Below are positions 1-9,443 of a DNA stretch of 34,228 bases, in pieces; within the stretch, counting starts at the first letter, position 1; each line of letters starts with the position of its first letter. The notes beneath the pieces were generated by a model. That model saw only the letters and a program-made list of their open reading frames with translations. It had not been told where the DNA came from and ran no database searches. The position numbers and the translations under genes were made by a program. This DNA is from M55B112 sp040880545 (GTDB lineage Bacteria; Bacteroidota; Bacteroidia; Bacteroidales; GCA-2748055): positions 1 through 34,228 of the forward strand of contig JBBDIE010000065.1 in NCBI GenBank assembly GCA_040880545.1. Reading direction: 5' to 3'.

Positions 1-83
1 TCGAGTTATTAGAACGGACAAAATTATCTCCGGTTGTTAGGGCACACCAGAAAAACCCCCGGTTTCTTTAGCTTACCTGACTC

Positions 84-127
84 AAAAAATGACCCGCCGA
101 ACAGATTCGTTCAGCGGGTCATTTTTT
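84..127. terminator. Bidirectional rho-independent terminator
   Basis: A 14-bp perfect inverted repeat (84-97 pairs with 114-127) encloses a 16-nt loop that can pair further. The stem has a GC-rich core (GACCCGC/GCGGGTC) and six A's on one side facing six T's on the other, so it can terminate transcription from either strand. It overlaps the last codons and the TGA stop (111-113) of the patatin remnant on the minus strand. Confidence 0.85.
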
Positions 128-533
128 CCAATGCCTTTTTGGCATCCTTGTAACCCTTCTCCATCAGGTCATCCACCTGATCCATATCCGACCGGTTAAA
201 TTTTGAGAGGTCCGGCTTGATCATCAGGTCGGCCTTTTCGGTCTGGAGCTCGGAGGATGCCTGTCTCATAAACTGAAAGCTGTTCAGCAATACATCAAGG
301 ATGTTGGATGGTTTCTCCTGTTTATGCTGTGCGTTCAAATCAACGCCGATGATATATTTTGCTCCGAGATCCCTGGTGGTCTTGATGGGCACATTCTCAA
401 CAACCCCACCATCAACCAGCATCTTTTTGCCGATCTCCACAGGATTGAATATCCCCGGGATCGCTGTGCTGGCCATCACTGCATCAGCGACCGAACCCTT
501 ATCCAGTACCACCTTTTCGCCGTTTGCGATCCC
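111..533 (-). pseudogene. Patatin-like phospholipase, 3' remnant lacking its N-terminal half
   Basis: The reading frame encodes the C-terminal part of a patatin/RssA-type lipid acyl hydrolase. Visible features are the ASTAIPGIF segment and the DGG motif (VDGGVVENVP), which carries the catalytic Asp of the Ser-Asp dyad. The GxSxG nucleophile elbow and oxyanion glycines, expected about 150 residues upstream, are absent. Recognisable homology begins at GIANGEKVVLDKGS (533-492). Immediately upstream in that frame are two consecutive TGA codons (539-534). A shorter reading from the GTG at 512 gives 133 residues, but it cannot be a functional patatin. The gene ends inside a strong terminator, as an intact 3' end should. 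I read it as a gene truncated at about position 534, probably by the rearrangement that placed the PUL here. A single-base frameshift joining an upstream frame (reading VDSALFDDEG) is possible but I do not favour it. Confidence 0.75.
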
Positions 534-568
534 TCATCATCGAACAGTGCGCTGTCGACATATTTATA

Positions 569-628
569 CATGTTCTTTTGTCTTTGCACCGCTGAAATAT
601 CTTTCCTCATTGATGAGGGATTCATTTA
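569..628. repeat. 60-bp dispersed repeat, copy A
   Basis: This segment matches 31891-31950 in the same orientation without gaps, at about 50 of 60 positions. The best-conserved blocks are CTTTGC, GAAATA, TGATGAGGG and TTCATTTA. Copy A contains a perfect short inverted repeat (CCTCAT-TG-ATGAGG), which is only partly kept in copy B. Both copies can be read on the minus strand as a short open frame, but most differences change the amino acid, so coding constraint is not supported. Its identity is unknown. It may be a relic of a mobile element or a dispersed intergenic repeat. Confidence 0.7.
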
Positions 629-767
629 TTCGCTTTTATATCTGTTTTTCCAGAACTTAAGTTACAAAATTTTTTGTATTCATATTTTTGGACGGGGAAG
701 ATTCTCAGGGTCGACGCATTTAAATTTGAAAAATTTTTAGCAAAAACTGATTATCTCAGGGAGCCAC

Positions 768-960
768 TTACCTTTTATTCTTAATGCTAATGATTTTGGA
801 GCCCTCTGACTTCAATAGATTTTGAGCTATCTTTTCCAGTAGTGCAAAGTTGTTTGCCGCGTGCCCATTTCTTTTCCTCTGTTCATATTCCCTGAAGGTA
901 GCATCAAGTGTCCAATGCAGCGAGTTTTCTACTCCTCAGTGCTGACGGATGAACAAGTTG
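768..960 (-). mobile_element. ISAs1-family transposase, degenerate C-terminal fragment
   Basis: Reading the minus strand from about 960 down to a TAA at 770-768 gives the C-terminus of an ISAs1 (H-repeat-associated) DDE transposase. The typical segment reads HxGVENSLHWTLDATF, followed by R-rich residues, NNFALLEKIAQNLLK and a short basic tail. The tryptophan expected in the HWGVEN motif is replaced by a TGA stop (938-936), consistent with a G-to-A change of TGG. The N-terminal part and both IS ends are missing, and the frame runs into the 3' end of the CotH gene. It is a dead remnant, evidence of past IS activity at the edge of the locus. Confidence 0.8.
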
Positions 961-967
961 AGGCTTT

Positions 968-3181
968 TTACATTTTTATTATTTTCCTGATGTGTACCTG
1001 GTTTTGAATGGTAATGCGGACAAGATAAATGCCCGGATTCAATGACTGGATATTAATAGTACATGCTCTTTTCCCGCCAATATCATCAGCGAACAATACT
1101 TTTCCAGCAGTGGTGAGCACTTCTATTTTATGAATAGGTTCATTACTTTCCAAATACACCTGGTCAGAGGCAGGTATTGGGAAAACACGGAAAAACAGTG
1201 AAGTGGATTCAGCGACAGAATATGAGGGTATTTCATCACGCTTAAATTTTGTCATATTATTGTCCAGCCAGGTGATCCGCTGAAGGATCCAATCTTTTAA
1301 ATAATCAATTTCATCCGCATACGAATCCGGCACATGCGCATCCGGATCACCACTTTGATCATTTAATATGTCCCATTGTTCAAAATGACGCACCTGGGCA
1401 TTCGATAAATAGTTCACTATTGAATCGATTTTATGCGATAGTGTATCGTAATGCAGCACCGTCTGCCTGAATCTGAAATATCGGTTATAGACTTCATTGG
1501 AAAAATTGGGATCCAGCAACATTTGATTCATGTATCTGACCGGCTGCACATCACCGTATCCATAGGCCTCATAGTTATGCACCCAACCACTGCCATCATC
1601 AGGCTGGAAAAACAGGTTTTTCCAGGCCCAGTCAAAATCCCAGGGAGGACCGGCATGCAATAATCCATTTTTACTCTCTTTATCTTTATAAAAAAATCTG
1701 CTCTTCTTGTAGGCGTCTCCATTACGGGAGATTTCTGAAACTATAAGGTAATCAACAAAAGAGGGTACATCAAAATACGAGTAATACCCTTTTATGGGTT
1801 CTTTAAAATCATCATTGTATAATACATCCCTGGATGTTTCAATAAAGGTTTGTATATAGCCTTTTTGCTTTGATGTAATACTATCCGGAGCAGGATGTAC
1901 ATAAACAAACCGAGCCTCAACTGCAGACCAGTTCTTTTCTTCTATCTCAGGAAATTGAACGGGCCAGCTATCACTTCCGTCTCTTTCGTAATTATCACAT
2001 TTGATGATATAGCCTCCCGTAAGGTCATCACCGGAATTTTCATAAGACTTGAGCTTTGAAATGTCGACTCTACCCTTGTCTACTTTAATCTTTTCCATCA
2101 AGAGGTAAACGCCACGATATTCTCCATTCATTACAACTTCGCAATGGCGTACACGGGGAGAGTAATGTCCCATCCCCCTGAATATTTCATGAGAAAGAAA
2201 ATTTCTGGCAAACGACCGGTCGTAATAATTAGAGATCAAAAGCCAATCATTTTCTGAAGGCATATCTAAAAGTGATACATTCCGGTTATCTCCACTACTA
2301 TTTCTTGTTTCCAGGGTGTAGGACTTCTGAGGAAAGCCAGATGATGATGATCCTCTGATTTTTATCCCAATTTTACCTGAATAAACATTGCCGGAATCTG
2401 ACAGATGATTTAGGAATCCATTCCCGTTGTGTATAATTTTCATATCTGCCGTGATCTTTGAATCCCTATTAACGGTATTCCCGTTCGTTTCAATGGAGAT
2501 CAGTGGTATATCAAAACCTTCATTGATTGAAGGCGGAAGAATTATTTTCTCTGCAACTGGCCCATACATTTGATCAGATGAAGAAACAGCTATTGAAAAA
2601 TAAATACGAGAAGTCAGGTCACTGGAGGTTACAGACTGATTATGCACCTGGAATGCCAGTATATTTTCACCTGACTTGAGATATTTCAAAAGGGAATCCT
2701 GATGAATAATGAAATTTTCCGGATGACCCCCTGCATACATGTTTGCTTCGTGCAATGCAACAGGACTATTCGCATCAGGAACTGCATCGGTAATCCCTGA
2801 GCGAGCTATCTCACCTCCATTTAACCAGGCAACAAAAGCATCGTCGTAATCAATACTCAAAAGCGCCTTGCAAATAACCCCGGTATCCAGCAGTATGAAT
2901 TTTTTACGCAGATAAAGAATTTTGCAGTTTGGTACAATGGTTACATCATCATTATCTCCATATCCAATCCCTCCTTTACCTTTATTCCAAAGAGAATCAT
3001 TGTACGACACTAATTTCCAACCCTGATCCTGAAAAGCCGAATCAACTGCATATTGCCAATCATCACTTTCATATATTAGAGTTTCCCAATGATTTATGCA
3101 ACTATCCTGGGCATTTGCAAGTAAAGCAAAAGAGTTCATTGCCAGTAACACAAATATTCTTCTTATAACCTGTTTCATCAT
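968..3181 (-). CDS. Secreted CotH-type kinase-fold protein with T9SS sorting domain
   Basis: 737 residues. A Sec signal peptide (about 1-24, ending in ANAQ) leads into a beta-sandwich region (about 30-200) with WLNGGEIARS-type sequence often seen before CotH domains. The CotH domain spans about 225-640. Visible motifs are IRGSSSSGFPQKSY (275-288, candidate nucleotide-binding Lys286), DWLLISNYYDRS (312-323), the GEYRGVYLLMEKI segment (353-365) and PWDFDWAW (513-520, candidate metal-binding Asp515/Asp517). The C-terminus (about 665-737) is a type A T9SS sorting domain with FPIPASD and a GIYLVRI strand. The family includes the spore-coat protein kinase CotH, but the role in Bacteroidota is not settled. 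It starts 11 bp after the beta-helix gene and is almost certainly co-transcribed with it and with the HTCS. Substrate and kinase activity here are inference. Confidence 0.88.
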   Translation of the reverse strand: MMKQVIRRIFVLLAMNSFALLANAQDSCINHWETLIYESDDWQYAVDSAFQDQGWKLVSYNDSLWNKGKGGIGYGDNDDVTIVPNCKILYLRKKFILLDTGVICKALLSIDYDDAFVAWLNGGEIARSGITDAVPDANSPVALHEANMYAGGHPENFIIHQDSLLKYLKSGENILAFQVHNQSVTSSDLTSRIYFSIAVSSSDQMYGPVAEKIILPPSINEGFDIPLISIETNGNTVNRDSKITADMKIIHNGNGFLNHLSDSGNVYSGKIGIKIRGSSSSGFPQKSYTLETRNSSGDNRNVSLLDMPSENDWLLISNYYDRSFARNFLSHEIFRGMGHYSPRVRHCEVVMNGEYRGVYLLMEKIKVDKGRVDISKLKSYENSGDDLTGGYIIKCDNYERDGSDSWPVQFPEIEEKNWSAVEARFVYVHPAPDSITSKQKGYIQTFIETSRDVLYNDDFKEPIKGYYSYFDVPSFVDYLIVSEISRNGDAYKKSRFFYKDKESKNGLLHAGPPWDFDWAWKNLFFQPDDGSGWVHNYEAYGYGDVQPVRYMNQMLLDPNFSNEVYNRYFRFRQTVLHYDTLSHKIDSIVNYLSNAQVRHFEQWDILNDQSGDPDAHVPDSYADEIDYLKDWILQRITWLDNNMTKFKRDEIPSYSVAESTSLFFRVFPIPASDQVYLESNEPIHKIEVLTTAGKVLFADDIGGKRACTINIQSLNPGIYLVRITIQNQVHIRKIIKM

Positions 3182-3192
3182 TGCAATATTCT

Positions 3193-5139
3193 TTATCTCT
3201 TAAGAAGTTTTACTGGCGCCATTCCATCAATTACTAAAATATACAGCCCTGTATTCCAGTTTGAAGTATTGATAACTGATTGCAAGCCGGTTGTAGAAGA
3301 AAATACTTCTGCGCCCGTGATACTATAAATTGAATAGAGCACATTTACTGGATTTGAAAGTTCCAGTATTAATTGATCTGAAAAAGGATTTTGATTGATT
3401 TTTAAGCCTGATGTCTGCATTGTAGGCTCATCCTGAATACCCACTGGTTCCATCACAACGTTTTTCATATAAATTTCCCGGGAGGGATCTTCATTCCTCC
3501 CGAAATTATTCATGATCCAGGGCACTAACAGATCATTATTTGTGGAATCAATGGTATTATTCTCAAGCACAAGTCCTCGAATCGAAGTAAGTGCAATAGC
3601 GGGATTCGTTGATCCACTTATGGTATTGCCTGTAATGGTAATATATTTATGAGCACCAGCAGGTGCTGTTGCCCCATTACCTCCATCAGCATATACTGCA
3701 ATAGCAGCACTATGACATTCTGATATGACATTATCAGATACCGTTATATTGCTGCCACTCCCTGCTTCGAGCCATACATACTCAGGTGCCAATTTAATGG
3801 CGTGTCCCCTGTTTCCCACTAGTTTATTTCCGGTAATCATCCCGTCGCTTGCTTTAATAATGATGCCCCTGCTCCGGTTAGGTCCCATGGTACAGTCCCT
3901 TACCTCAAAGCCATTTCCAATGCGGTTGGCTGATGCAATTACACTGCCCATTGGCAGGTCTACCGAACGATCCAGTGTAACGATATAGACATTACTTGCT
4001 GTATAAGTATTTGCCGCTCCACCGTTAAATGTCTGACTTTGCAAAAACTGTTTTTCCTCGCTGCTCAGTGATGGCCCTTCTGTAATGTCTGTAATTGTTG
4101 CATCCTCAATTCGCTCCCCGCTGTAGGAAACCAGTTCTGCTATATCGCCAACACTCAAATTCAGGGAATTTCCTCCTTTTGGAACGACAATAAGTTTGTC
4201 CCCGCTTGTAGCTGTAATTACATGATAATCTCCGTTGATGGCAATGCCATCATCGCCATTGTAGCGCGCCAGGCATCCTATGTACTTAGGACCAAGCGTT
4301 GCGTGCTTGGAATGAAAGCCATCGGCGTTAATGCTTCGCATACGGCTGACGCCCCTTTCTGCAATTTCAGTTGAAAGCGATCGGCGGTCTATCTTGCAAT
4401 TAATGTATTGTGAGCTATTGCAGTTCGTTTCAAAAAAACCGAAGGTAGTACCCGAATATAGGGTAATATCTTCCAACACCAGACCAGTGCAGCCTATCGG
4501 TACGATTGCATGCGGAATATGCCTGGTATTTTGAGACCCCAACACTACAATATCTCCTGTTTCTTCATGTGAAGTTGATAGTTGATAGTTGGACGGTTTT
4601 GTAAGGATAATCTGTCTTTTTTCGGTATCTACCTGGTAAGTAACACCATAATAGGTAGTGGTTGACAATTCTCCCGTAATGGAATCGAAAATCTCAAGCT
4701 TGTCTCCTCTGATGGTTGTTGAATATCCATCGATAAAGTCTGCCGTGAGGATTCTCTTATCGGCCGACATCTCGACAATATGCCCCTGGGTAAAGGGTAA
4801 TGGATCGTAATCCACCGCAATTCCCTGTAACCTGAAATTTGTACAGTTGTTGATTTGAATTGCTTGTACTGTTTCTGTGCAAATCATCTCTACACTATCT
4901 GCAATGATGGTGATGTTATTTAAATTATTAAAGTGCAGATGATGATTATTACCGTTTGCCGATACCCGGTACCTTCCTGGAGGAATAACTATATTTGTTT
5001 CACCAGCGCCAATTTTCTGATCGATAAATTCCTGTAAATCGAAGTCAACACCTGGATCTACTTGAGCCTGAATACTTAATGTAGTAAAAATGGATAAAAC
5101 ATAGATCTTAATTTTGTTTAAATTTTGTCTTCTTTTCAT
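3193..5139 (-). CDS. Secreted right-handed beta-helix protein with T9SS domain, candidate GH110-like glycosidase
   Basis: 648 residues with an N-terminal signal peptide ending near IQAQ (26). An early strand reads VIPPGRYRV, and many short parallel-beta-helix coils rich in asparagine and glycine (NITVSDNVIS, YITITGNTIS and others) run to about 550. Residues 271-278 (NADGFHSK) and 295-303 (GDDGIAING) carry conserved Asp and His residues in an arrangement seen in beta-helix glycoside hydrolases. The stretch around APEYVWLEAG (451-460) resembles the W-x-ESG segment I associate with GH110 alpha-1,3-galactosidases. The tail from about 580 is a T9SS type A sorting domain (NPFSDQL, GLYILVI), so the product should reach the cell surface or medium. 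It is a full-length paralog of the gene at 32021-33868. It lies 184 bp downstream of the HTCS and 11 bp upstream of the CotH gene. The beta-helix fold is secure. The enzyme class is a hypothesis. Confidence 0.85.
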   Translation of the reverse strand: MKRRQNLNKIKIYVLSIFTTLSIQAQVDPGVDFDLQEFIDQKIGAGETNIVIPPGRYRVSANGNNHHLHFNNLNNITIIADSVEMICTETVQAIQINNCTNFRLQGIAVDYDPLPFTQGHIVEMSADKRILTADFIDGYSTTIRGDKLEIFDSITGELSTTTYYGVTYQVDTEKRQIILTKPSNYQLSTSHEETGDIVVLGSQNTRHIPHAIVPIGCTGLVLEDITLYSGTTFGFFETNCNSSQYINCKIDRRSLSTEIAERGVSRMRSINADGFHSKHATLGPKYIGCLARYNGDDGIAINGDYHVITATSGDKLIVVPKGGNSLNLSVGDIAELVSYSGERIEDATITDITEGPSLSSEEKQFLQSQTFNGGAANTYTASNVYIVTLDRSVDLPMGSVIASANRIGNGFEVRDCTMGPNRSRGIIIKASDGMITGNKLVGNRGHAIKLAPEYVWLEAGSGSNITVSDNVISECHSAAIAVYADGGNGATAPAGAHKYITITGNTISGSTNPAIALTSIRGLVLENNTIDSTNNDLLVPWIMNNFGRNEDPSREIYMKNVVMEPVGIQDEPTMQTSGLKINQNPFSDQLILELSNPVNVLYSIYSITGAEVFSSTTGLQSVINTSNWNTGLYILVIDGMAPVKLLKR

Positions 5140-5323
5140 ACTTTTCTTTATTTAATATCTGCCCAATTGTAGGGAAACCGTTTGTCCGTGCAGCATATAA
5201 TCAAATAGGGTATTTTGTGAGAGATATGATTACAGCTTTTTGTCAGAGAAATGACATCTCGGGAATTTCCGGTGCCTTCAATTTACATTTAACAGAACAC
5301 AATATTTCGTTCTCGCTTTAGTC

Positions 5324-8300
5324 TTAAAATTTGGCCAGTTGTTGCTGCTTTTTTATATATTCCGACGGAGATTGACCTACAATTTTCTTAAACGTATTAT
5401 TGAAATGCGAATAGCTGTTTATGCCAACAGCTACCATCGCTTCCTGAATTCGGTTGCAACCATGTTCAAATAAATACCTGGCATGGGAAATCCTGATTGA
5501 ATTGATGAAGCTCGTAGTTGTTTGCCCGATCAGGGTCTTTAACTTTCTGTGCAGCTGCATCCTGCTCAATCCAATTTCCAGTGCTAAATCTTCAACCGAA
5601 TAGTCAGGATCATCCAGGTGAAGTTGTATTGTTTCGATTATTTTGCTTATTATTTTCTGGTCGAAAGTCGTATAATGCTTTTTAACGTCAATAGTGATGT
5701 TTTGCGTGGCCAGGAATGATTTAAAACGGTTGCGAGTTTCAATAATATTATCGATCTTTTTCAATAGGGCATCTGTATTAAAGGGTTTTGTAATGTAATC
5801 CCACGCTCCACAATCTAATCCATAGTTTTGGTATTCTTCATCCGATTTTGCTGTAAGCATCAGGATGGGAATGTGTGATGTTTCAACTGTTTCTTTTATC
5901 TTTTTACACATTTCCATTCCGTCCATTTCCGGCATCATTACATCGGTAATAATTATGTCAGGCAAATCCTTTCTTGCTAAATTCATCCCCTCAACTCCGT
6001 CAGAAGCTTCACTGAGATGATACCTGGCTTGCAGGCAATTTTTGAGATAGGCTCTCAAATCATGATCGTCTTCCACAATTAAAATACGTTCGCGTTCCGG
6101 GGCAACCGGTTTACTCTGTATTTTTTGTAATTTAAAAGTATCCTGCGGCCATTTGTGTACTATCTCACCATTAGTGAGTTCACTTTCTGCGAAAGCTTCT
6201 TTAGAGACAGGTATTGTCAGCACAAATTCGGCACCCCCATAATTGCTGTCCGCGACAGTTATCTCTCCCTTGTGTGCCCTGATAAGCGTATAGCTTAAAT
6301 GAAGTCCAATGCCCGAAGAATAACGATTTTTCCCATGAAAGAAGCGTTCAAAAATTTTATTCTTTTCTTCGTCTGGAATGCCTTTGCCACTATCACGCAC
6401 AATGATATTTACCACGCGAAGCTGATCTTTCCAAATCGGTTTTACCTCCAACTCGACAATCCCATTCTGAGGCGTATATTTAAAAGCATTTGAGATAATA
6501 TTGTAAAGCACTTTTTCCAGGATGCTGGAATCAAAATAACACGTAAAATCCTTGGGCACCAGCGTGTTTAAATTAATTTTCTCATTTTGAGCCTGCCACA
6601 AAAAAGCTTGTGTAGTGTACTGTATAAATTCTGATAAGTCATTTTTACTGACATTCAGAATGTTGATTTCAGCACTGATCTTTCTAAAATCAAGTAACTG
6701 GTTGACCAAAAACATCATCCTTTTTGTATTCCTTGAAATCACCTGAAAGCAGAATTCCTTTCCTTCTTTTGCCAAATCTTTTTGCATCAGGTCTTTGAGT
6801 GGACCAATTATCAGAGATAAAGGGGTTTTAAATTCATGGGCTACATCTGTGAAAAACTCTAGTTTTAAATTGTGAATTTTTTGTTCTTTCTCATGGTTTA
6901 GCTGCTCAAGGTGAATCTTTTGCCGAAGTTTTTGTCGATTATAAAGAAAATACACAAAAAGAGCAAAAACGGATATGATTATCGTAAAATACAATATATA
7001 GGCCCAGATGGTTTTCCATGGAGCAGGGATGATTGTCATATCAATTGATTTTGCTTTATTGCTCCATATACCATCTTTATTTGCTGCTTCAACCAGGAAT
7101 GTGTAGTCACCCGGTTTTAAGTTTGAGTAGCTGGCAAAATGGTATTTTCCGTTCGTATGTATCCAGTCCTGATCATAACCAAGTAATTTGTACCTGAATA
7201 CACTTTCTTTAGCGTCTATAATGCTTGAACCGGCAAATTCAAAAGAAAAATTATTTTGGCGGTAGTTGATTCGAATCTCCTCTGTTTCATTAATCGATTT
7301 TGACAGAATCGTACTCCCCAGAAGGGGAATTTGGGATTTAATATAATTCTGGTGAATTTTGATTCCGGTAAAGTACACCTGGTTAACTTGCGTACTTTGC
7401 TTAATTCTGGAGGGATTAAATGAATTGATCCCATTGATACTGCCAATGTATATATTCCCGTCTTCATCTTTGTCAACTGCTTCAGTGAAAGTGCTGGTCG
7501 ATAAACCGTCTTTGAAAGAGTATTTTTTTACCTTTTCTGAGCCAGGGGTGTAAGCAATAATTCCTTGAGAATTGTTTAGCCATAGCTTTCCCTGACTATC
7601 TTCAATAATAGCCATTATTTTTTTGTCATCAATCCCGGATGAAGTGATATGCGAAAACACATTCGATCCTTTTTGTTTTAATAACAGCCCGGCATCGGTT
7701 CCCACCCAGATATTATCGTTCCGATCTTTGAAAAAGCACCAAATCGCATTGTTGGCAATGTGATAATTATTTGCCATGGAACTATGGTAAACTTCCAGAG
7801 ATTGTATTCTGCCCTCTTTGGTCAGGTTTATTTTATAAATACCCTGGGAAATGGTACCTACCCAGATGCAATTGGATGAATCGTCGTAAAAAAGCGAGAA
7901 AATACGCTTGTTACGAAGCAATTCGGTCTGATCATATAGATAATGTGCCCAGTCACATTCGTTTTTCGTTTGAATAATCAGTCCATTATATGTTCCGTAA
8001 TAGTAGTTTCCGACATGGTCGCGTGTCATCGAAAAGATATTTTGAATTTCACTTCCCTCATGCTCCGTATTGATGGAAAGCTGATTGAATTGAATGCTGT
8101 TTTCCTGGGCATGAAATATGCCAAGACTACTTGTCAGGTAGATTTGATTATCGAATTTATGGAATTTGATCGGAAAGATATTCTGAGGCAATTCAATTTT
8201 TTTTGTATTATGATTCTCAATATTATGAAGATAACAACCACCATTTTGCATCCCGAAATATATGTTCTTCTGGTAATAGAGAAGGGCTTGAATATGCTGA

Positions 8301-9337
8301 GGAATATCTGGATCCAGGTTTAAAGGGATTTGTGTAAAATTATTTGGGTTTAAAGATGCATAACAAACTCCTTGCCGGTTGGCAGCCCAGATAGTGTTGA
8401 AGTGATCGCAATATAACGAAGGAATGCTGCTATTTAATAGTCCTTTGTACTTATTATTGTCCCTTGAAATGTTTTCGATAATCTGCATATTAGATGCATC
8501 AACCTTGTACAGCCCATGATTTAAGGTGCCTGCCCAAATAGTATTATCACCCGAAGCGCATAACGAAGAGATTTCGCTATCTTCAGCAATATTTATATTG
8601 GTAATGTTAAAAGTTTCATTTTGATTTGTGATGCAGGCCAGAAATCCTTGTGGCCAACCACACCATATACTCCCCTCTTTATCTGCAATTAACTCAGTAA
8701 CATAATGATTTTTTGTAACTTCAATTTGTTGACATACATTATTTTTCATATACCATATTCCATTGTTGGTTGCAAAGAAAATTCCGGAGCTGTTTGCTGC
8801 CATCTTATTAATTATCAGTCCGGTTAACGGTAACTGAAGAAGTTCAGGCAAAGGCTGGGAATCATTTTGCTTAATGTGAAGGACCCCGTTTGAGGTTGCT
8901 ACAAGAATATCCTGGTTTTTGTCTTCGGTGAAGTCATTAATAACTTCATAACCCGTTGGTGCTTTAACACGTACAAACCGTTCCGCTTTGAGGTCGTAAT
9001 AATTAAGTCCTTCTCCATCCGTTCCAATCCATAAACGTTTTTGAGAATCCTCAAAAAGACTGGTAATGCGATTGCCCGAAAGGCTTTCAGGGTTGTTCGT
9101 TTGTGAAGAGAAGTTCTCAATGTTATATCCATCATAGCGGTTCAATCCATCATACGTTCCAAGCCAAATAAATCCGTAGCTATCCTGAATTATGCAGCTG
9201 ACATCGTGCTGAGAAAGCCCGTCGTTTACTGTTAAACTTTCAAAATGTAGCTGAGCAAAACTTTGGATATTGATTTGCAGCGAAAAAAAAAGAATCAGAC
9301 CAAAATACTTTTTAAAAGTTCGTTTTGTCGTTTTCAT
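5324..9337 (-). CDS. Hybrid two-component system sensor/regulator (HTCS)
   Basis: 1337 residues from the ATG at 9337, which directly precedes a signal peptide (MKTTKRTFKKYFGLILFF, cleaved near SFAQ). An upstream frame extension to 9439 adds 34 residues with no signal-peptide character. Order: a periplasmic two-bladed sensor of reg_prop repeats (about 25-685, e.g. DGLSQHDVSCIIQDSYGFIW), a Y_Y_Y domain (about 690-775), one transmembrane helix (about 776-800), HisKA with FTDVAHEFKTP (phospho-acceptor near His834), HATPase with N- and G-boxes (about 925-1055), a receiver with ITDVMMPEMDG (Asp near 1132), and a C-terminal AraC-type HTH (about 1225-1337). All signalling residues are present. HTCS proteins bind an oligosaccharide directly in the periplasm and activate the adjacent PUL. 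This one faces away from susC1, with which it shares the intergenic region. A near-match to the Bacteroidota -7 element (TATCTTTA, minus strand 9384-9377) lies 40 bp before the chosen start. Confidence 0.95.
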   Translation of the reverse strand: MKTTKRTFKKYFGLILFFSLQINIQSFAQLHFESLTVNDGLSQHDVSCIIQDSYGFIWLGTYDGLNRYDGYNIENFSSQTNNPESLSGNRITSLFEDSQKRLWIGTDGEGLNYYDLKAERFVRVKAPTGYEVINDFTEDKNQDILVATSNGVLHIKQNDSQPLPELLQLPLTGLIINKMAANSSGIFFATNNGIWYMKNNVCQQIEVTKNHYVTELIADKEGSIWCGWPQGFLACITNQNETFNITNINIAEDSEISSLCASGDNTIWAGTLNHGLYKVDASNMQIIENISRDNNKYKGLLNSSIPSLYCDHFNTIWAANRQGVCYASLNPNNFTQIPLNLDPDIPQHIQALLYYQKNIYFGMQNGGCYLHNIENHNTKKIELPQNIFPIKFHKFDNQIYLTSSLGIFHAQENSIQFNQLSINTEHEGSEIQNIFSMTRDHVGNYYYGTYNGLIIQTKNECDWAHYLYDQTELLRNKRIFSLFYDDSSNCIWVGTISQGIYKINLTKEGRIQSLEVYHSSMANNYHIANNAIWCFFKDRNDNIWVGTDAGLLLKQKGSNVFSHITSSGIDDKKIMAIIEDSQGKLWLNNSQGIIAYTPGSEKVKKYSFKDGLSTSTFTEAVDKDEDGNIYIGSINGINSFNPSRIKQSTQVNQVYFTGIKIHQNYIKSQIPLLGSTILSKSINETEEIRINYRQNNFSFEFAGSSIIDAKESVFRYKLLGYDQDWIHTNGKYHFASYSNLKPGDYTFLVEAANKDGIWSNKAKSIDMTIIPAPWKTIWAYILYFTIIISVFALFVYFLYNRQKLRQKIHLEQLNHEKEQKIHNLKLEFFTDVAHEFKTPLSLIIGPLKDLMQKDLAKEGKEFCFQVISRNTKRMMFLVNQLLDFRKISAEINILNVSKNDLSEFIQYTTQAFLWQAQNEKINLNTLVPKDFTCYFDSSILEKVLYNIISNAFKYTPQNGIVELEVKPIWKDQLRVVNIIVRDSGKGIPDEEKNKIFERFFHGKNRYSSGIGLHLSYTLIRAHKGEITVADSNYGGAEFVLTIPVSKEAFAESELTNGEIVHKWPQDTFKLQKIQSKPVAPERERILIVEDDHDLRAYLKNCLQARYHLSEASDGVEGMNLARKDLPDIIITDVMMPEMDGMEMCKKIKETVETSHIPILMLTAKSDEEYQNYGLDCGAWDYITKPFNTDALLKKIDNIIETRNRFKSFLATQNITIDVKKHYTTFDQKIISKIIETIQLHLDDPDYSVEDLALEIGLSRMQLHRKLKTLIGQTTTSFINSIRISHARYLFEHGCNRIQEAMVAVGINSYSHFNNTFKKIVGQSPSEYIKKQQQLAKF

Positions 9338-9443
9338 AATTTCTACCGGCATTAGATTGTACCTCCCCATCTTTTGTAAAGATATAAATCGTGCACGTAA
9401 ATATTCCCAAAGCTTGTAAATGTGTAAAAATACAAGCACTTTT

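Larger units (their letters stand above)
534..967. other. Intergenic decay zone between the patatin remnant and the CotH gene
   Basis: About 430 bp without an intact gene. It contains the repeat at 569-628 and the transposase remnant at 768-960. Between them (629-767) the sequence is AT-rich, with runs such as AAATTTGAAAAATTT. I see no further coding remnant, no clear IS terminal inverted repeat and no target-site duplication. This looks like a junction created by insertions and deletions. Confidence 0.6.

Noticed and set aside
4570..4590. Short GTTGATA tandem repeat inside the first beta-helix gene
   Set aside because: It is two units within a coding region and encodes ordinary residues. 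Chance is sufficient explanation.
9338..9439. 34-codon upstream extension of the HTCS reading frame
   Set aside because: It would place a non-signal sequence before an otherwise standard signal peptide, and a promoter-like element lies within it. The ATG at 9337 is the better start.
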